From the NCBI RefSeq assembly GCF_008364765.1, contig NZ_VTUY01000002.1, positions 2,501 to 66,500 of the forward strand: a stretch of DNA of 64,000 bases, in the 5' to 3' direction. The position numbers and the translations under genes were made by a program. Shown piece by piece: positions 16,118 through 24,420 of the stretch (positions are counted from its first letter, which is position 1; each line of letters begins with the position of its first letter). This DNA is from Bacillus sp. CH30_1T (GTDB taxonomy: Bacteria; Bacillota; Bacilli; Bacillales; Bacillaceae_B). The notes under the pieces are model-generated. The model was not told the origin of the DNA, made no database searches, and saw nothing but the letters and a program-made list of their open reading frames with translations.

Positions 16118-18220
16118 ATGAATAAATTAATTTCACTAACGTATTTATTCGGAGTTGTTTTCCTATTAGTCAGTGCTCTTTATTTTTTTGCATCTAACTG
16201 GCAGATGTTTTCCCGATTGGAGAAAGTGGCTTTAGGGGGTTCTTTGATTGTATTGTTCTATGGAGCTGCTTTTCTGTTGGACCGTTTTTTAAAGGGGGCC
16301 CATTTCCTTTCAAACTGGATGTTGGTTAGCGGTGTAATATCCTTTGGTCTATCTGTTGCTTTACTCGGGCAGCTGTACAATTCTCACGCGGACAGCTACT
16401 TATTGTTTCTAATTTGGGCAATCCCGGCCTTCCTATTTAGCTTGTACACAAGGTATGGTGGATTTTACGTATTAACCCATATCCTCATCCATTTGGCGAT
16501 ATATTTTCACCTCTTTCCTTCGTCTCCATTTGCCCACTGGACACTCGGCCATACATGGATCGCGTTCGGAGTCGGAATCGTGAACACGCTGTTATTTTTG
16601 ATCATAAAAAAAGGCTACATCCATTCAAAACCGTTGCTTTATCTGAGTCTGATCTCAGCCAATCTCCTCCTCATGGTCACTGCATTCGATAATGAGTATT
16701 CCGTTTTCTTCACCCTGTTTTATGTTTTCATCCTGGGGGTTGGGGGGTACCGGGCCTTTCATAGAGAAACATCCATCTTTATCATTCTTTCGATATTCGG
16801 AACGGGCTTTATCATTATCAAAATGTTCGAGTTGATGGCACAGTATGTGTCCAGTCTTTTCTTTGTCGGTCTCTTATTAGCGGCCTTTCTGTTATTAGTG
16901 GGAAGTGTATTCCTTGTTAACTATTTACGGAAGCATTCCTCTTCCCTTCATTGGACGAAGACGATCTTCGTTGCAAGTGTCACGACCATTGCCTCAGTTT
17001 TCATCATAGCTTCTGTTTTCGGACTGCTTTCATTACTAATGGTGGATGTCTCAATGGTCACTCTATTTGTATTCGCGACGGTATTTCTCGTCGTTCCAAG
17101 TACGTTAACCAGCTGGCCGTCTCCTGTAAAGTATTCACTCATGATGACTGGCATCACCATCGGGATGATGGCAAGTGTGTTTGATGAATTTTCCTTTATT
17201 ATGTTCTTCGTTCTGGCCTATGTGTTTTATGTTGAGAAACGGTTCGCCGCGAGGTTTGTATTCTACGTTCTGTTTCAATTGAACTCAGCGATCTTCTTAG
17301 GGCAAACGATGGACTTAGGTACTCATGCTCTCCTTGTCGTAATGGTGATCTTGAATATTGCAGTGTACCTTGCTCTGAATAAAAAACATGTCATCCAGTA
17401 TGGAGCGTTTCTCATTGGATTCTTTGCCTTTTTCTCGTTAACCGCCATCGATCTTTCATCGACGCTTCATATTATCTATACCGCTCTGTTCTTTCTGACA
17501 ACTACAGGATGCGTCTATTTTTTCAAAAAGCAGGATCGCACCTTCTATTGGGTCTCCTCCCTTGTGTTCTGGTTCATGCTTATCGTTCAACTGTATTACG
17601 ATTTGGCCTGGAAGCTCGTTCATAAATCCCTGCTCTTTGCCGGGTTAGGTCTCCTCTTCTTGATGGTGGCGGTTTACTTTGATAGGAAAGTTGGCTCGGA
17701 TCAGCAATCGTACTCAATGCTTGCAGGAAAAAGGCTGAGGATCCTTCTCATCATATGCCTTCAAGCCGGATGGATCGGATATCAGGTCTATTCAAACGAA
17801 ACCCTATTACAAAACGGGGAAACAATCATATTAGAGCTTCAACCTGTCGATCCGAGATCTCTCCTCCAGGGGGACTATGTGGAATTGAACTACACGATTT
17901 CTCAGCTTGAAGACACCTCCATTGATGACAGCGGTCCCATCACCATTGTTTTACGTGAAAATGCACAAGGACTCCACGAATATACAGGTGTTTATAGCTT
18001 TAACGGGAAATGGAATGCTCCTTACGAAAAGAAACCAGGGGATGTGCTCTTAAACGGAAAGGTTAGAAGCTCCTGGGATAACAGTGCCCATGTCACATAC
18101 GGAATTGAACATTTCTTCATCCCGGAAGGAACCGGACTGGATGTGGAAGGGAAGGTGAAGGCTGCCGTGGTAAAGGTGAGTGATAAGGGGGATGGGATTT
18201 TGGAGCGGTTGCGGGACTAG
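16118..18220 (+). CDS. Polytopic membrane protein, DUF2157-like with C-terminal GDYXXLXY domain
   Basis: A 700-aa protein with about 18-20 predicted membrane segments and then a soluble C-terminal domain of about 150 residues. The N-terminus (LVSALYFFASNWQMFSRLEK) resembles DUF2157-type membrane proteins. The C-terminal domain has the family signature GDYVELNY (about residue 590, after PVDPRSLLQ) that names the GDYXXLXY family. In many bacteria these parts are separate neighbouring genes, so this looks like a fusion. I choose ATG 16118 because AAGGTG lies about 8 bases upstream; the GTG at 16076, 14 codons earlier, has no ribosome binding site. Monocistronic. Function unknown; a role in the cell envelope is a guess. 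Confidence 0.8.
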   Translation: MNKLISLTYLFGVVFLLVSALYFFASNWQMFSRLEKVALGGSLIVLFYGAAFLLDRFLKGAHFLSNWMLVSGVISFGLSVALLGQLYNSHADSYLLFLIWAIPAFLFSLYTRYGGFYVLTHILIHLAIYFHLFPSSPFAHWTLGHTWIAFGVGIVNTLLFLIIKKGYIHSKPLLYLSLISANLLLMVTAFDNEYSVFFTLFYVFILGVGGYRAFHRETSIFIILSIFGTGFIIIKMFELMAQYVSSLFFVGLLLAAFLLLVGSVFLVNYLRKHSSSLHWTKTIFVASVTTIASVFIIASVFGLLSLLMVDVSMVTLFVFATVFLVVPSTLTSWPSPVKYSLMMTGITIGMMASVFDEFSFIMFFVLAYVFYVEKRFAARFVFYVLFQLNSAIFLGQTMDLGTHALLVVMVILNIAVYLALNKKHVIQYGAFLIGFFAFFSLTAIDLSSTLHIIYTALFFLTTTGCVYFFKKQDRTFYWVSSLVFWFMLIVQLYYDLAWKLVHKSLLFAGLGLLFLMVAVYFDRKVGSDQQSYSMLAGKRLRILLIICLQAGWIGYQVYSNETLLQNGETIILELQPVDPRSLLQGDYVELNYTISQLEDTSIDDSGPITIVLRENAQGLHEYTGVYSFNGKWNAPYEKKPGDVLLNGKVRSSWDNSAHVTYGIEHFFIPEGTGLDVEGKVKAAVVKVSDKGDGILERLRD

Positions 18221-18430
18221 GGATCAGTTCTGGTCTGGAGGAAAAAGGGCTACGTTGCTGTTTTTTGTGAGGAGTGTGAAAATTGTCCTGTAACTTTCGA
18301 TTTCATCACTCTTGGACCGGTTTTGGCGCTGATTTGGAAGTGAAATTGGATCATTTCTAGGATTTTCAGTTAGAGATAGTACGATTCTCGGGGGGAGTGG
18401 GGTGATTTGAAGGTTTATCCTTGTAAAAAT

Positions 18431-18480
18431 GATCCTCTTTCCCATCTTAAGATCCTGTTTCGTGTCTTTATGATCCGTTT
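18431..18480. repeat. GATCC units at 20-21 base spacing
   Basis: GATCCTCTTT, GATCCTGTTT and GATCCGTTTG start at 18431, 18451 and 18472. They resemble the AATCCTG units at 11275-11334 in unit length and core. Confidence 0.5.
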
Positions 18481-18551
18481 GTCGAAAAATGCTGTTTACT
18501 AATTAAGAATAGAGGTGGATGATGCGAAAAAAAATCTTGTAGAAAAAGAAA

Positions 18552-18620
18552 GAGTCATTTTATTCTTGTCAACACTGTTTTCAACGACGATAACAATGAA
18601 AAGAGGAATAAAAATGACTC
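18552..18620. terminator. Long inverted repeat between converging genes
   Basis: GAGTCATTTTATTC at 18552 pairs with GAATAAAAATGACTC ending at 18620 with one bulged base, enclosing about 40 bases. Located between the ends of two converging genes it may act as a bidirectional terminator; a small mobile repeat is an alternative. Confidence 0.45.
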
Positions 18621-18670
18621 AATGAATAGATGATTAATTCCTTATCACAAAAATCTCATTGAAGCTTTGC

Positions 18671-20650
18671 TTACTCACCGGAAAGAGCATTCTTCAGCTT
18701 CTCCCCCACTGCTCCGGCCAGGGTCCTTGAATACAAAGTAGAAATATGATGATAATCTCGATATACCAATACATTCCCAACAACGGGCGGACAGGTTCCA
18801 TTTTGACAGAAGTACTCCGAAAGATCAGCAAACGTGACATTTCCAGGGATCCCCTCTGTATTTTCCCAAGGGACAGTGTCGGATAAGACTTGAGCTTCTG
18901 GAACAGAACATTCCTCTATTCCTTTTTCTTCCACACATTGTGGCGGGTCCCCTTCCATGAAAGGGTTGTCACGGACGGCAAAGATGTTGGTGATGCCGTC
19001 GAGTTTTTCCCATTGATGAATATACCCTTCCGGCACGGTGTCCCCTTCCCCAACGTTCGCTGTCGTAAATACCAGGTCCGGTGGATCGGACTTTAGCATC
19101 TTCAGGACTTCCTCATTCCAATCCATGCAGGATTCATTCAACAGCCCCTCAAAATCATCAGCAGAGAAGCGGCATGCGTCTTTGTTATAGATATCGATTT
19201 GCAGTTTCATCCTTTTTGATAATTCCTCCAGTGCCGGGTACCAGTGACCCGAATGGGAACCACCGATAAGGGCAACCGTATACTCAGGATCGTCCGTCTC
19301 ACCGCGGGAACAGACGGTCACTTTATCATCCTCCATATTCGAGAAGCATTCAGGATTATCATAAAATGCCGGCAGGTCCTCTTTAACAATCAGGGCTGAT
19401 GGAACGGGCTTTTTGTCCGGAGAAGGTTCCATGTTATCTGAAATCGCCCTTGCACCCGGATATTCATTCAAGTCATATTGTTGCTGATTCTGGTCTTTAA
19501 CATATAAAGCCCACACTGTATTCAAACACAATAATGGAAGGATAAGACCCAATAATACCGTTGCCAGCCTTTTTTTAGACTGTTTAATACTGATTTTCCG
19601 AACGGGTGTTTCAAGGATTTTGACTGATAGAAACGAGAGTAAAAAAGCACTCAAAATAATCGCCAACCCGCCCAGAAGAGATACAGTATTAACATCAAAA
19701 TAGCTGTAATAGAAAACCAAAAGCGGCCAATGCCACAAGTAAAACCCGTAAGAAATACCTCCGAAAAACATGAAGGGTTTTGAACCAAGCAGTCTGTCTA
19801 CACCAAACCGAGCAGGATTCTCAGCTGCAATGATGATCAACATCACCCCGGTTGTAGGCAGCAGGGCCGCATATCCCGGGAAAACAGTGGAGACAGGCAA
19901 AAGGATACCCGTTAAACAGATGACAGCCAAACCAAGCCAGCCTATCACCATATTCACGGACTTTCTAAACGTTAAATATGGAATGAGAAGGGCTAAAGTA
20001 CCACCCAAGCTAAACTCCCATACACGTGCCAGCGTATCAAAATACGCCCATGGCTGATTCACTGCTGTCTTATAAACGGAATATCCGATCGATAGGGTGA
20101 AAAGGGTGATTAAAACAGCTAGTAATGTCTTTCTTATCGGCGTTTTCAGAACTTTTTCCGCTACTAGAAAAGAGAACAAAATGACGAATGGCCAGGTCAG
20201 ATAAAATTGTCCCTGCAGAGAAAGGGCCCAATAATGCTGCAAGGGACTGGCTTGATTGTTCTGAGCCAGGTAATCCACTGCACTCACAGCCAGTTGCCAA
20301 TTCTGAACGTATAAAGCAGAAGAAAAGACTTCCGTGATTATTTGCTTCCATTGTGCCTGGGGCATAATCAATATAGAGAGTCCGACCGTAAACAACAGCA
20401 CCGTAAAGGCCACTGGGAATAATCTCCGGGCAAGCCCCAGCCAATATTCAACTAAGTGTATCCGGCCTTCCCTCTCCACCTTTGTCAATAAGGAAGTGGT
20501 GATCAGGTAACCTGATACAATAAAGAAAACATCCACCCCGCCTGATACCGACCCAATCCATATATGATAAATGGCCACCAAAAAGGCCGCTACCGTTCTT
20601 ACACCTTCTAATTCAGGGCGGAACTTTTTTTCCGGTGCTCTTAAGTCCAT
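18671..20650 (-). CDS. Acyltransferase 3 with C-terminal SGNH domain (OafA/OatA type)
   Basis: A 659-aa integral membrane O-acetyltransferase. The N-terminal acyltransferase-3 domain (about residues 8-370, around ten membrane segments) starts with FRPELEGVRTVAAFLVAIYH, including the conserved membrane His, followed by GGVDVFFIVSGYLIT. After a linker, a periplasmic-type SGNH domain carries IGGSHSGHWYPAL (nucleophile Ser) and YRDYHHIST near the end (Asp-x-x-His). The fusion is typical of enzymes that O-acetylate peptidoglycan, teichoic acid or exopolysaccharide; which one cannot be told. I start at ATG 20650 because GGAG lies 9 bases upstream; the frame is open for 65 more codons with no ribosome binding site. 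Single gene. Confidence 0.9.
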   Translation of the reverse strand: MDLRAPEKKFRPELEGVRTVAAFLVAIYHIWIGSVSGGVDVFFIVSGYLITTSLLTKVEREGRIHLVEYWLGLARRLFPVAFTVLLFTVGLSILIMPQAQWKQIITEVFSSALYVQNWQLAVSAVDYLAQNNQASPLQHYWALSLQGQFYLTWPFVILFSFLVAEKVLKTPIRKTLLAVLITLFTLSIGYSVYKTAVNQPWAYFDTLARVWEFSLGGTLALLIPYLTFRKSVNMVIGWLGLAVICLTGILLPVSTVFPGYAALLPTTGVMLIIIAAENPARFGVDRLLGSKPFMFFGGISYGFYLWHWPLLVFYYSYFDVNTVSLLGGLAIILSAFLLSFLSVKILETPVRKISIKQSKKRLATVLLGLILPLLCLNTVWALYVKDQNQQQYDLNEYPGARAISDNMEPSPDKKPVPSALIVKEDLPAFYDNPECFSNMEDDKVTVCSRGETDDPEYTVALIGGSHSGHWYPALEELSKRMKLQIDIYNKDACRFSADDFEGLLNESCMDWNEEVLKMLKSDPPDLVFTTANVGEGDTVPEGYIHQWEKLDGITNIFAVRDNPFMEGDPPQCVEEKGIEECSVPEAQVLSDTVPWENTEGIPGNVTFADLSEYFCQNGTCPPVVGNVLVYRDYHHISTLYSRTLAGAVGEKLKNALSGE

Positions 20651-20944
20651 CCTAACCATCTCCAATACAAAACCATTTATGATTCTAGTGTTCCTGCTAT
20701 GTACTCTTTTTAAGCATTGCAGGCTCGAATTGCTTATCCAGTTATAACGTATTGTAATGGAGGAATGTAAATGGTTTACTACATTATCGTTAGAATACTG
20801 TAAATTTCTAAAACATTTGTCGAAAAATATTGTTTTCTGGTACATCTAAAACCTATTTTCATTTATTTAACAGATCAATATAATCAGAGAATCAAAGTTT
20901 CACATCACTTTCAGCAATGACATGTATTATCTGCTTGGAGAACG

Positions 20945-21104
20945 CCTCCTGTGAATACGGAAACAACGGGTACGTACAAAGTGAAAGGGTGACACTCTTT
21001 ATGCCATCGCGAAAAAATATAAAACGTCGGGGTCGAAATTGAAGAAAACGAACAAATTAATCAGTGATCGGATTTATGTGGGTGAAGTATTGAAAGTTCA
21101 ATAA
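20945..21104 (+). pseudogene. LysM-domain gene remnant
   Basis: The plus strand reads PPVNTETTGTYKVK, is interrupted by a frameshift at about 20988, and continues GDTLYAIAKKYKTSGSKL and KKTNKLISDRIYVGEVL before KVQ and a stop. This is one LysM repeat (GDTL...Y..S...L...N.L....I..G..L.V) from the end of a cell wall binding protein. No start or upstream part remains. Confidence 0.8.
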
Positions 21105-21122
21105 GTTGGTTTGGGTTTCATA

Positions 21123-21157
21123 GAAAAGAAGCAAGTAATGGCCACTTGCTTCTTTTC
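21123..21157. terminator. Bidirectional terminator
   Basis: A perfect 14-bp inverted repeat (GAAAAGAAGCAAGT / ACTTGCTTCTTTTC) around a 7-base loop. It lies 7 bases after the stop of the small membrane protein gene on the minus strand and 19 bases after the LysM remnant on the plus strand. Confidence 0.85.
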
Positions 21158-21164
21158 TTATTCC

Positions 21165-21380
21165 CTATTTTTTTGTTTTAAACTTCCCCTGCTGCCCTTC
21201 CCTAAAAATATACTCACTCGTAATGATAGCCAATACAATCATGACCACTATGAGAATATATTCAAATACGGTATATTCTAAATCGAAGTATGGAACGACA
21301 TACGATAATATATTTAGGTAAATGACAATCAATACGATTGTGACAGCATATTTAAGAACTTTTCTTACAAAGCGTTTCAT
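21165..21380 (-). CDS. Small membrane protein, 71 aa
   Basis: Starts MKRFVRKVLKYAV and has two predicted membrane segments (about residues 12-30 and 40-60), then a basic tail (GQQGKFKTKK). ATG 21380 is preferred: the frame is open upstream into the neighbouring gene, but the upstream extension is cysteine- and glycine-rich and out of context. Its ribosome binding site is weak (AAAGAG, about 9 bases), which suggests translation coupled to the 231-aa gene that ends 26 bases upstream. I do not recognise the family. Confidence 0.65.
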   Translation of the reverse strand: MKRFVRKVLKYAVTIVLIVIYLNILSYVVPYFDLEYTVFEYILIVVMIVLAIITSEYIFREGQQGKFKTKK

Positions 21381-21406
21381 TTTTCTCACTCTTTCAATAG
21401 GTAGAC

Positions 21407-22102
21407 TTAAGCAGCCTCCCCCGCTTCGGCAGCAGCGGACCTGCGTCGAAGCCATACAGCCCCGATTAAAGAAAGAATGCCGAGGAAAGCAAGGCTGACC
21501 AAAGAGACTGTCCCCCCCTTTTGATACGGAAGATCGGTGTAATACCCATGGGTTTCACCAGAAAGTCCCCTTATCCATTGTGTCTCCAGCTTGTTCTTTG
21601 TACGAAGCGTAAATTCACTTGTGCTGATGACTCCATTCTCGTTGATGTTGTAAGTTTTATACTTGGCAGGACTGGAATCAGGTGTCTTTTTGAAGGCAAT
21701 GATGAATGACTCCTTACCTGTTTCCTTTTCCACTATCATCTTGTATTGAATCGCATCGTCAAACGCACGCATTCCCTCGCGTTCGGAGTCGACCTGAAAC
21801 CCTTTAAGTTTTGCTTCTGGTTCATCCTTCACCTCAAAGATGATATCCCCGCTCTTCTTACCTGATGCCTCATCTTCCTCGAGAAACGTATTCAACTTCA
21901 CTCCATGAAACACTTGAACCGGATCCACCACTCCATCTTCCTTCAAAGATAAGTAATCATACTCCCGCTCAAATTTATTTTGATAGAAGGTTTCCCTGAC
22001 GCTTTGGACCAGAAAATAAAGAACGATGGAGAACAATAATAAGCCTATGAATGATAGAAGACCACTTGCATAGATAAGACGTTTCGGTTTACTGATATTC
22101 AT
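21407..22102 (-). CDS. Membrane protein with extracytoplasmic domain, 231 aa
   Basis: Begins MNISKPKRLIYASGLLSFIG with a membrane segment at about 10-32. An extracytoplasmic domain of about 165 residues follows, with mixed alpha/beta character (VFHGVKLNTFLEEDE, GDIIFEVKDEPEAKLKG). A second membrane segment at about 200-220 is followed by an Arg/Ala-rich end (RRRSAAAEAGEAA). GGGAG lies 6 bases before ATG 22102; the ATG nine codons earlier has no ribosome binding site. It forms a two-gene operon with the small membrane protein downstream. Family not recognised. Confidence 0.65.
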   Translation of the reverse strand: MNISKPKRLIYASGLLSFIGLLLFSIVLYFLVQSVRETFYQNKFEREYDYLSLKEDGVVDPVQVFHGVKLNTFLEEDEASGKKSGDIIFEVKDEPEAKLKGFQVDSEREGMRAFDDAIQYKMIVEKETGKESFIIAFKKTPDSSPAKYKTYNINENGVISTSEFTLRTKNKLETQWIRGLSGETHGYYTDLPYQKGGTVSLVSLAFLGILSLIGAVWLRRRSAAAEAGEAA

Positions 22103-22285
22103 GGGTTTCTCCCTTCCTTTCTTGGACACATGTGAAATAATAGTAGATATGTATGTATTCTAGTAAGAAAGGGAAAATACCTTGTTCATTAGGGTGAAAA
22201 GAGGTGCAGGTCAAGTATTGAATCATTTATTATGATAAATATTATTAATACGATAACCTTTGAGTTTGAAGATGTCCAAAAATAA

Positions 22286-22323
22286 AAAGCACTTGTTGCC
22301 TTTATTTGACAATCAAGTGCTTT
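22286..22323. terminator. Terminator-like inverted repeat after the toxin-immunity pair
   Basis: AAAGCACTTG (22286) pairs with CAAGTGCTTT (ending 22323) around an 18-base loop, about 50 bases after the stop of the Imm11 gene. Confidence 0.6.
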
Positions 22324-22371
22324 CAAGTTCATACATCTTCATAGGTTTACTAATTATTTTTTAAAAATACC

Positions 22372-22932
22372 CTATATAACTCCTATCTCTAAAAAGTCAC
22401 AACCAGTTAAATTATGCATCTCAATCATTGATTTTATCTTTTCTGAAGTAAATATAGGAATTTCATATCCAAGTAGCCTGAAAATATGTTGGTTTTTAAT
22501 GGATTCCCCTCTTAGTACGTATTTTCTTATCGTGTATATTTTCTCATCTCCAACATTCAACACACTATAATCGCAACCTTCTAAGTGCAACGCATCGACT
22601 ACCTGATGAACATTTACTGCGAAGTAATCCCATTTCTCTTCAAGATTCTGCTCATTAATTACATTTACAGGTAAGAATTGCATTCCTTCTATCCCAATTT
22701 CATTGAAAAGAGTTTTCAATTTTTTTGAGAATAAGAGCCATCCAAGATTGTTAGCTAAGTAATCTGTCAGCCTATCGCCTTCTGTTGGATTCAAATAAAA
22801 GGTAATACTTTCATTCCAATCCTTAATTAATTCCCCATTATTAAAGGAATAATCAAAACCAAATGAATTCTCACAGTTTACCACTGCGTCTCTTACATTA
22901 CTCTCATCCATCATTAATTTATAATATTTCAT
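22372..22932 (-). CDS. Imm11-family immunity protein
   Basis: A 186-aa soluble protein that begins MKYYKLMMDESNVRDAVV. It has the features I associate with Imm11 (former DUF1629): an N-terminal strand pair, DW with a following hydrophobic strand, LLFSKKLKTLF, a central LPV, and AVNVHQVVDALHLEGCDYS. It overlaps the upstream toxin gene by ATGA, and GGAGG within the end of the toxin gene lies 5 bases before its start. That coupling is the usual layout of a polymorphic toxin and its immunity protein. Its likely job is to bind and block the AHH nuclease encoded just before it. It is intact although the RHS carrier is broken. Confidence 0.8.
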   Translation of the reverse strand: MKYYKLMMDESNVRDAVVNCENSFGFDYSFNNGELIKDWNESITFYLNPTEGDRLTDYLANNLGWLLFSKKLKTLFNEIGIEGMQFLPVNVINEQNLEEKWDYFAVNVHQVVDALHLEGCDYSVLNVGDEKIYTIRKYVLRGESIKNQHIFRLLGYEIPIFTSEKIKSMIEMHNLTGCDFLEIGVI

Positions 22933-23753
22933 TTTTTCCTCCAATATTCTTTATAAAGCATATCAGGATTGTTCCTTACTTCTTGCTTTAACCCTTCAAA
23001 AGCATTCAGGAATTTATTTTTGTCTCCCTTAGCAAAATCGTCAAATGCTTTCATATTATCTAAAACATAATCATGATAAGCATTTGGATGTCTTCCTTGA
23101 TGAGGAAGTAACTCTTTATTCCAATCATCATCTAGATCTATTCCATATTTTTTTGTGATATTTTCCATTTGAGGAGTGTATTTTTTACTTTTGTTAGTAG
23201 CATAATGATGTTTTTGTAAAGGTTTTACAGCCCGACCAATCATACCCCCTGCCTTCAACCCAAGCTTCGCACCATCTCCATAAATCGGCACTGCAGCCAG
23301 TAAACTCAGTCCGGCATTTGTGTAATCACCATCCACCGCATAGATGAGGGCATTGACGCCATCGGCTACGGCTCCAAGGCCAGGTACAAAACCAACCAGG
23401 CCAAGTCCTCGTTGAACTATTTTTTTAACCGCTTTGCCTGATACTTTATTTGCCTGGACCTTAGGCTTCTTGGCGGACGGCTTGCTCTTGCTACTTCCAC
23501 TAGGTGTCGAGATATGACTGGTCGACGGTTTGCTCGCAGTCGGTTGACTCCTGTTTGGAATATAGGCTCCGTTTGGCAAGATCTTATTCCCATCCGGATC
23601 AACATGATAATGCCCCGTCGGATCAACATAATTGATCGGATTATTGCTCGTATACGTATAGAGATGCTGGGTCCACGGGTCAAATGCGTTCCCTAAATAC
23701 GTATCTTGTGAAATGAATCGCCCGGTGTCGGAACTGTAGTATCGGGCGTTCAT
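22929..23753 (-). CDS. RHS C-terminal fragment with AHH nuclease toxin tip
   Basis: A 274-aa frame made of the end of an RHS protein. It opens with the hyperconserved core end MNARYYSSDTGRFISQDTYL and continues NNPINYVDPTGH. A variable Ser/Pro-rich linker follows, then a pre-toxin region (about 115-175, GLGLVGFVPGLGAVADGVNA). The final about 95 residues contain KHHYAT, GIDLDDDWN, LLPHQGRHPNAYH, the pattern of AHH/HNH-type DNase tips. There is no ribosome binding site at the ATG, and the upstream RHS core is frameshifted away. The fragment is therefore probably not translated in its natural form, unless it serves as a donor cassette. The immunity gene overlaps its stop. Confidence 0.75.
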   Translation of the reverse strand: MNARYYSSDTGRFISQDTYLGNAFDPWTQHLYTYTSNNPINYVDPTGHYHVDPDGNKILPNGAYIPNRSQPTASKPSTSHISTPSGSSKSKPSAKKPKVQANKVSGKAVKKIVQRGLGLVGFVPGLGAVADGVNALIYAVDGDYTNAGLSLLAAVPIYGDGAKLGLKAGGMIGRAVKPLQKHHYATNKSKKYTPQMENITKKYGIDLDDDWNKELLPHQGRHPNAYHDYVLDNMKAFDDFAKGDKNKFLNAFEGLKQEVRNNPDMLYKEYWRKK

Positions 23754-24093
23754 ATAGTGAAGGCCGGTGGAACTATCCTGTCATCATAGTCGTACCCTTT
23801 AACCCGTTTGGCGTCGGAGTCAACGACGTTGGTGACGCTTCCCCGTAAGTCGTAGTGATAGAAGAAGTATTGATTTTCATAGTTTCCATCAAATCGATTG
23901 GACGCGACGATTTCTCCATCCGGGTTCAGGACATTTTCTGTGATCTTTCGATTGTTTTCATCGGCAGTATACAGAAGGGCGTGTTCATCGTACAAATAAT
24001 TAGTGATGGTTCCGTCTGTGTCCCGGCGGATCCGCTGTCCGTCCCCATTATACCAGTTCTTCACTTTGGACTTGTCTTTCCCGGGGGTCAGGG
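23754..24093 (-). pseudogene. RHS repeat core remnant
   Basis: The minus strand reads LTPGKDKSKVKNWYNGDGQR at about 24093 and continues as an open frame from 24064: YLYDEHALLYTADENNRK, NPDGEIVASNRF, then the RHS core block FFYHYDLRGSVTNVVDSD and GYDYD. It then shifts frame. Judged by other RHS proteins, the roughly 30 residues between GYDYD and STGLHYMNARYY are deleted. The sequence upstream of 24093 is unrelated, so the gene lost its 5' part (normally one to several kilobases). Confidence 0.8.
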
Positions 24094-24420
24094 TTTAAAC
24101 AACCTTGGTAACTATTTTTTGTATAAAATTCCAAATATTCAGGATGATAGATTTATAAAATAAAAAAATATATTGTCTATGTAACATAACCGAAATGATT
24201 ACCATGATGAATTCCTTACTCAGCACAAAGAAGCACAAGATGACCCGTGCTTCTTATAGAAAGATATATGTCCTAACAAATCCGGCTGGGAACTTCCCTG
24301 TTACTTGCCCGCCCTTACTTAATTACCACATCACCATTGCTTCTCTTTTTCCAGCTTGACTTGACACCCTAAATTCTAAGATGGACCGAAGAACCCCTTC
24401 CTTGGCCCTTAATTCTCAGG
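24094..24420. other. Non-coding stretch between the RHS remnant and nagA
   Basis: AT-rich without a credible gene. It contains one hairpin, AAGAAGCAC / GTGCTTCTT (24228-24255), that lacks a T-run on either strand. No T-tailed terminator is visible after nagA. Confidence 0.4.

Larger units (their letters stand above)
18221..18670. other. Non-coding stretch with GATCC repeats and a long inverted repeat
   Basis: No gene is supported between the two converging genes. The stretch holds GATCC motifs every 20-21 bases (18431, 18451, 18472) and a long inverted repeat (18552-18620). A 73-codon minus-strand frame over it (18224-18445) has no ribosome binding site and runs through the repeats. Confidence 0.5.

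Noticed and set aside
18224..18445. 73-codon minus-strand frame
   Set aside because: No ribosome binding site and its composition follows from GATCC-type repeats.
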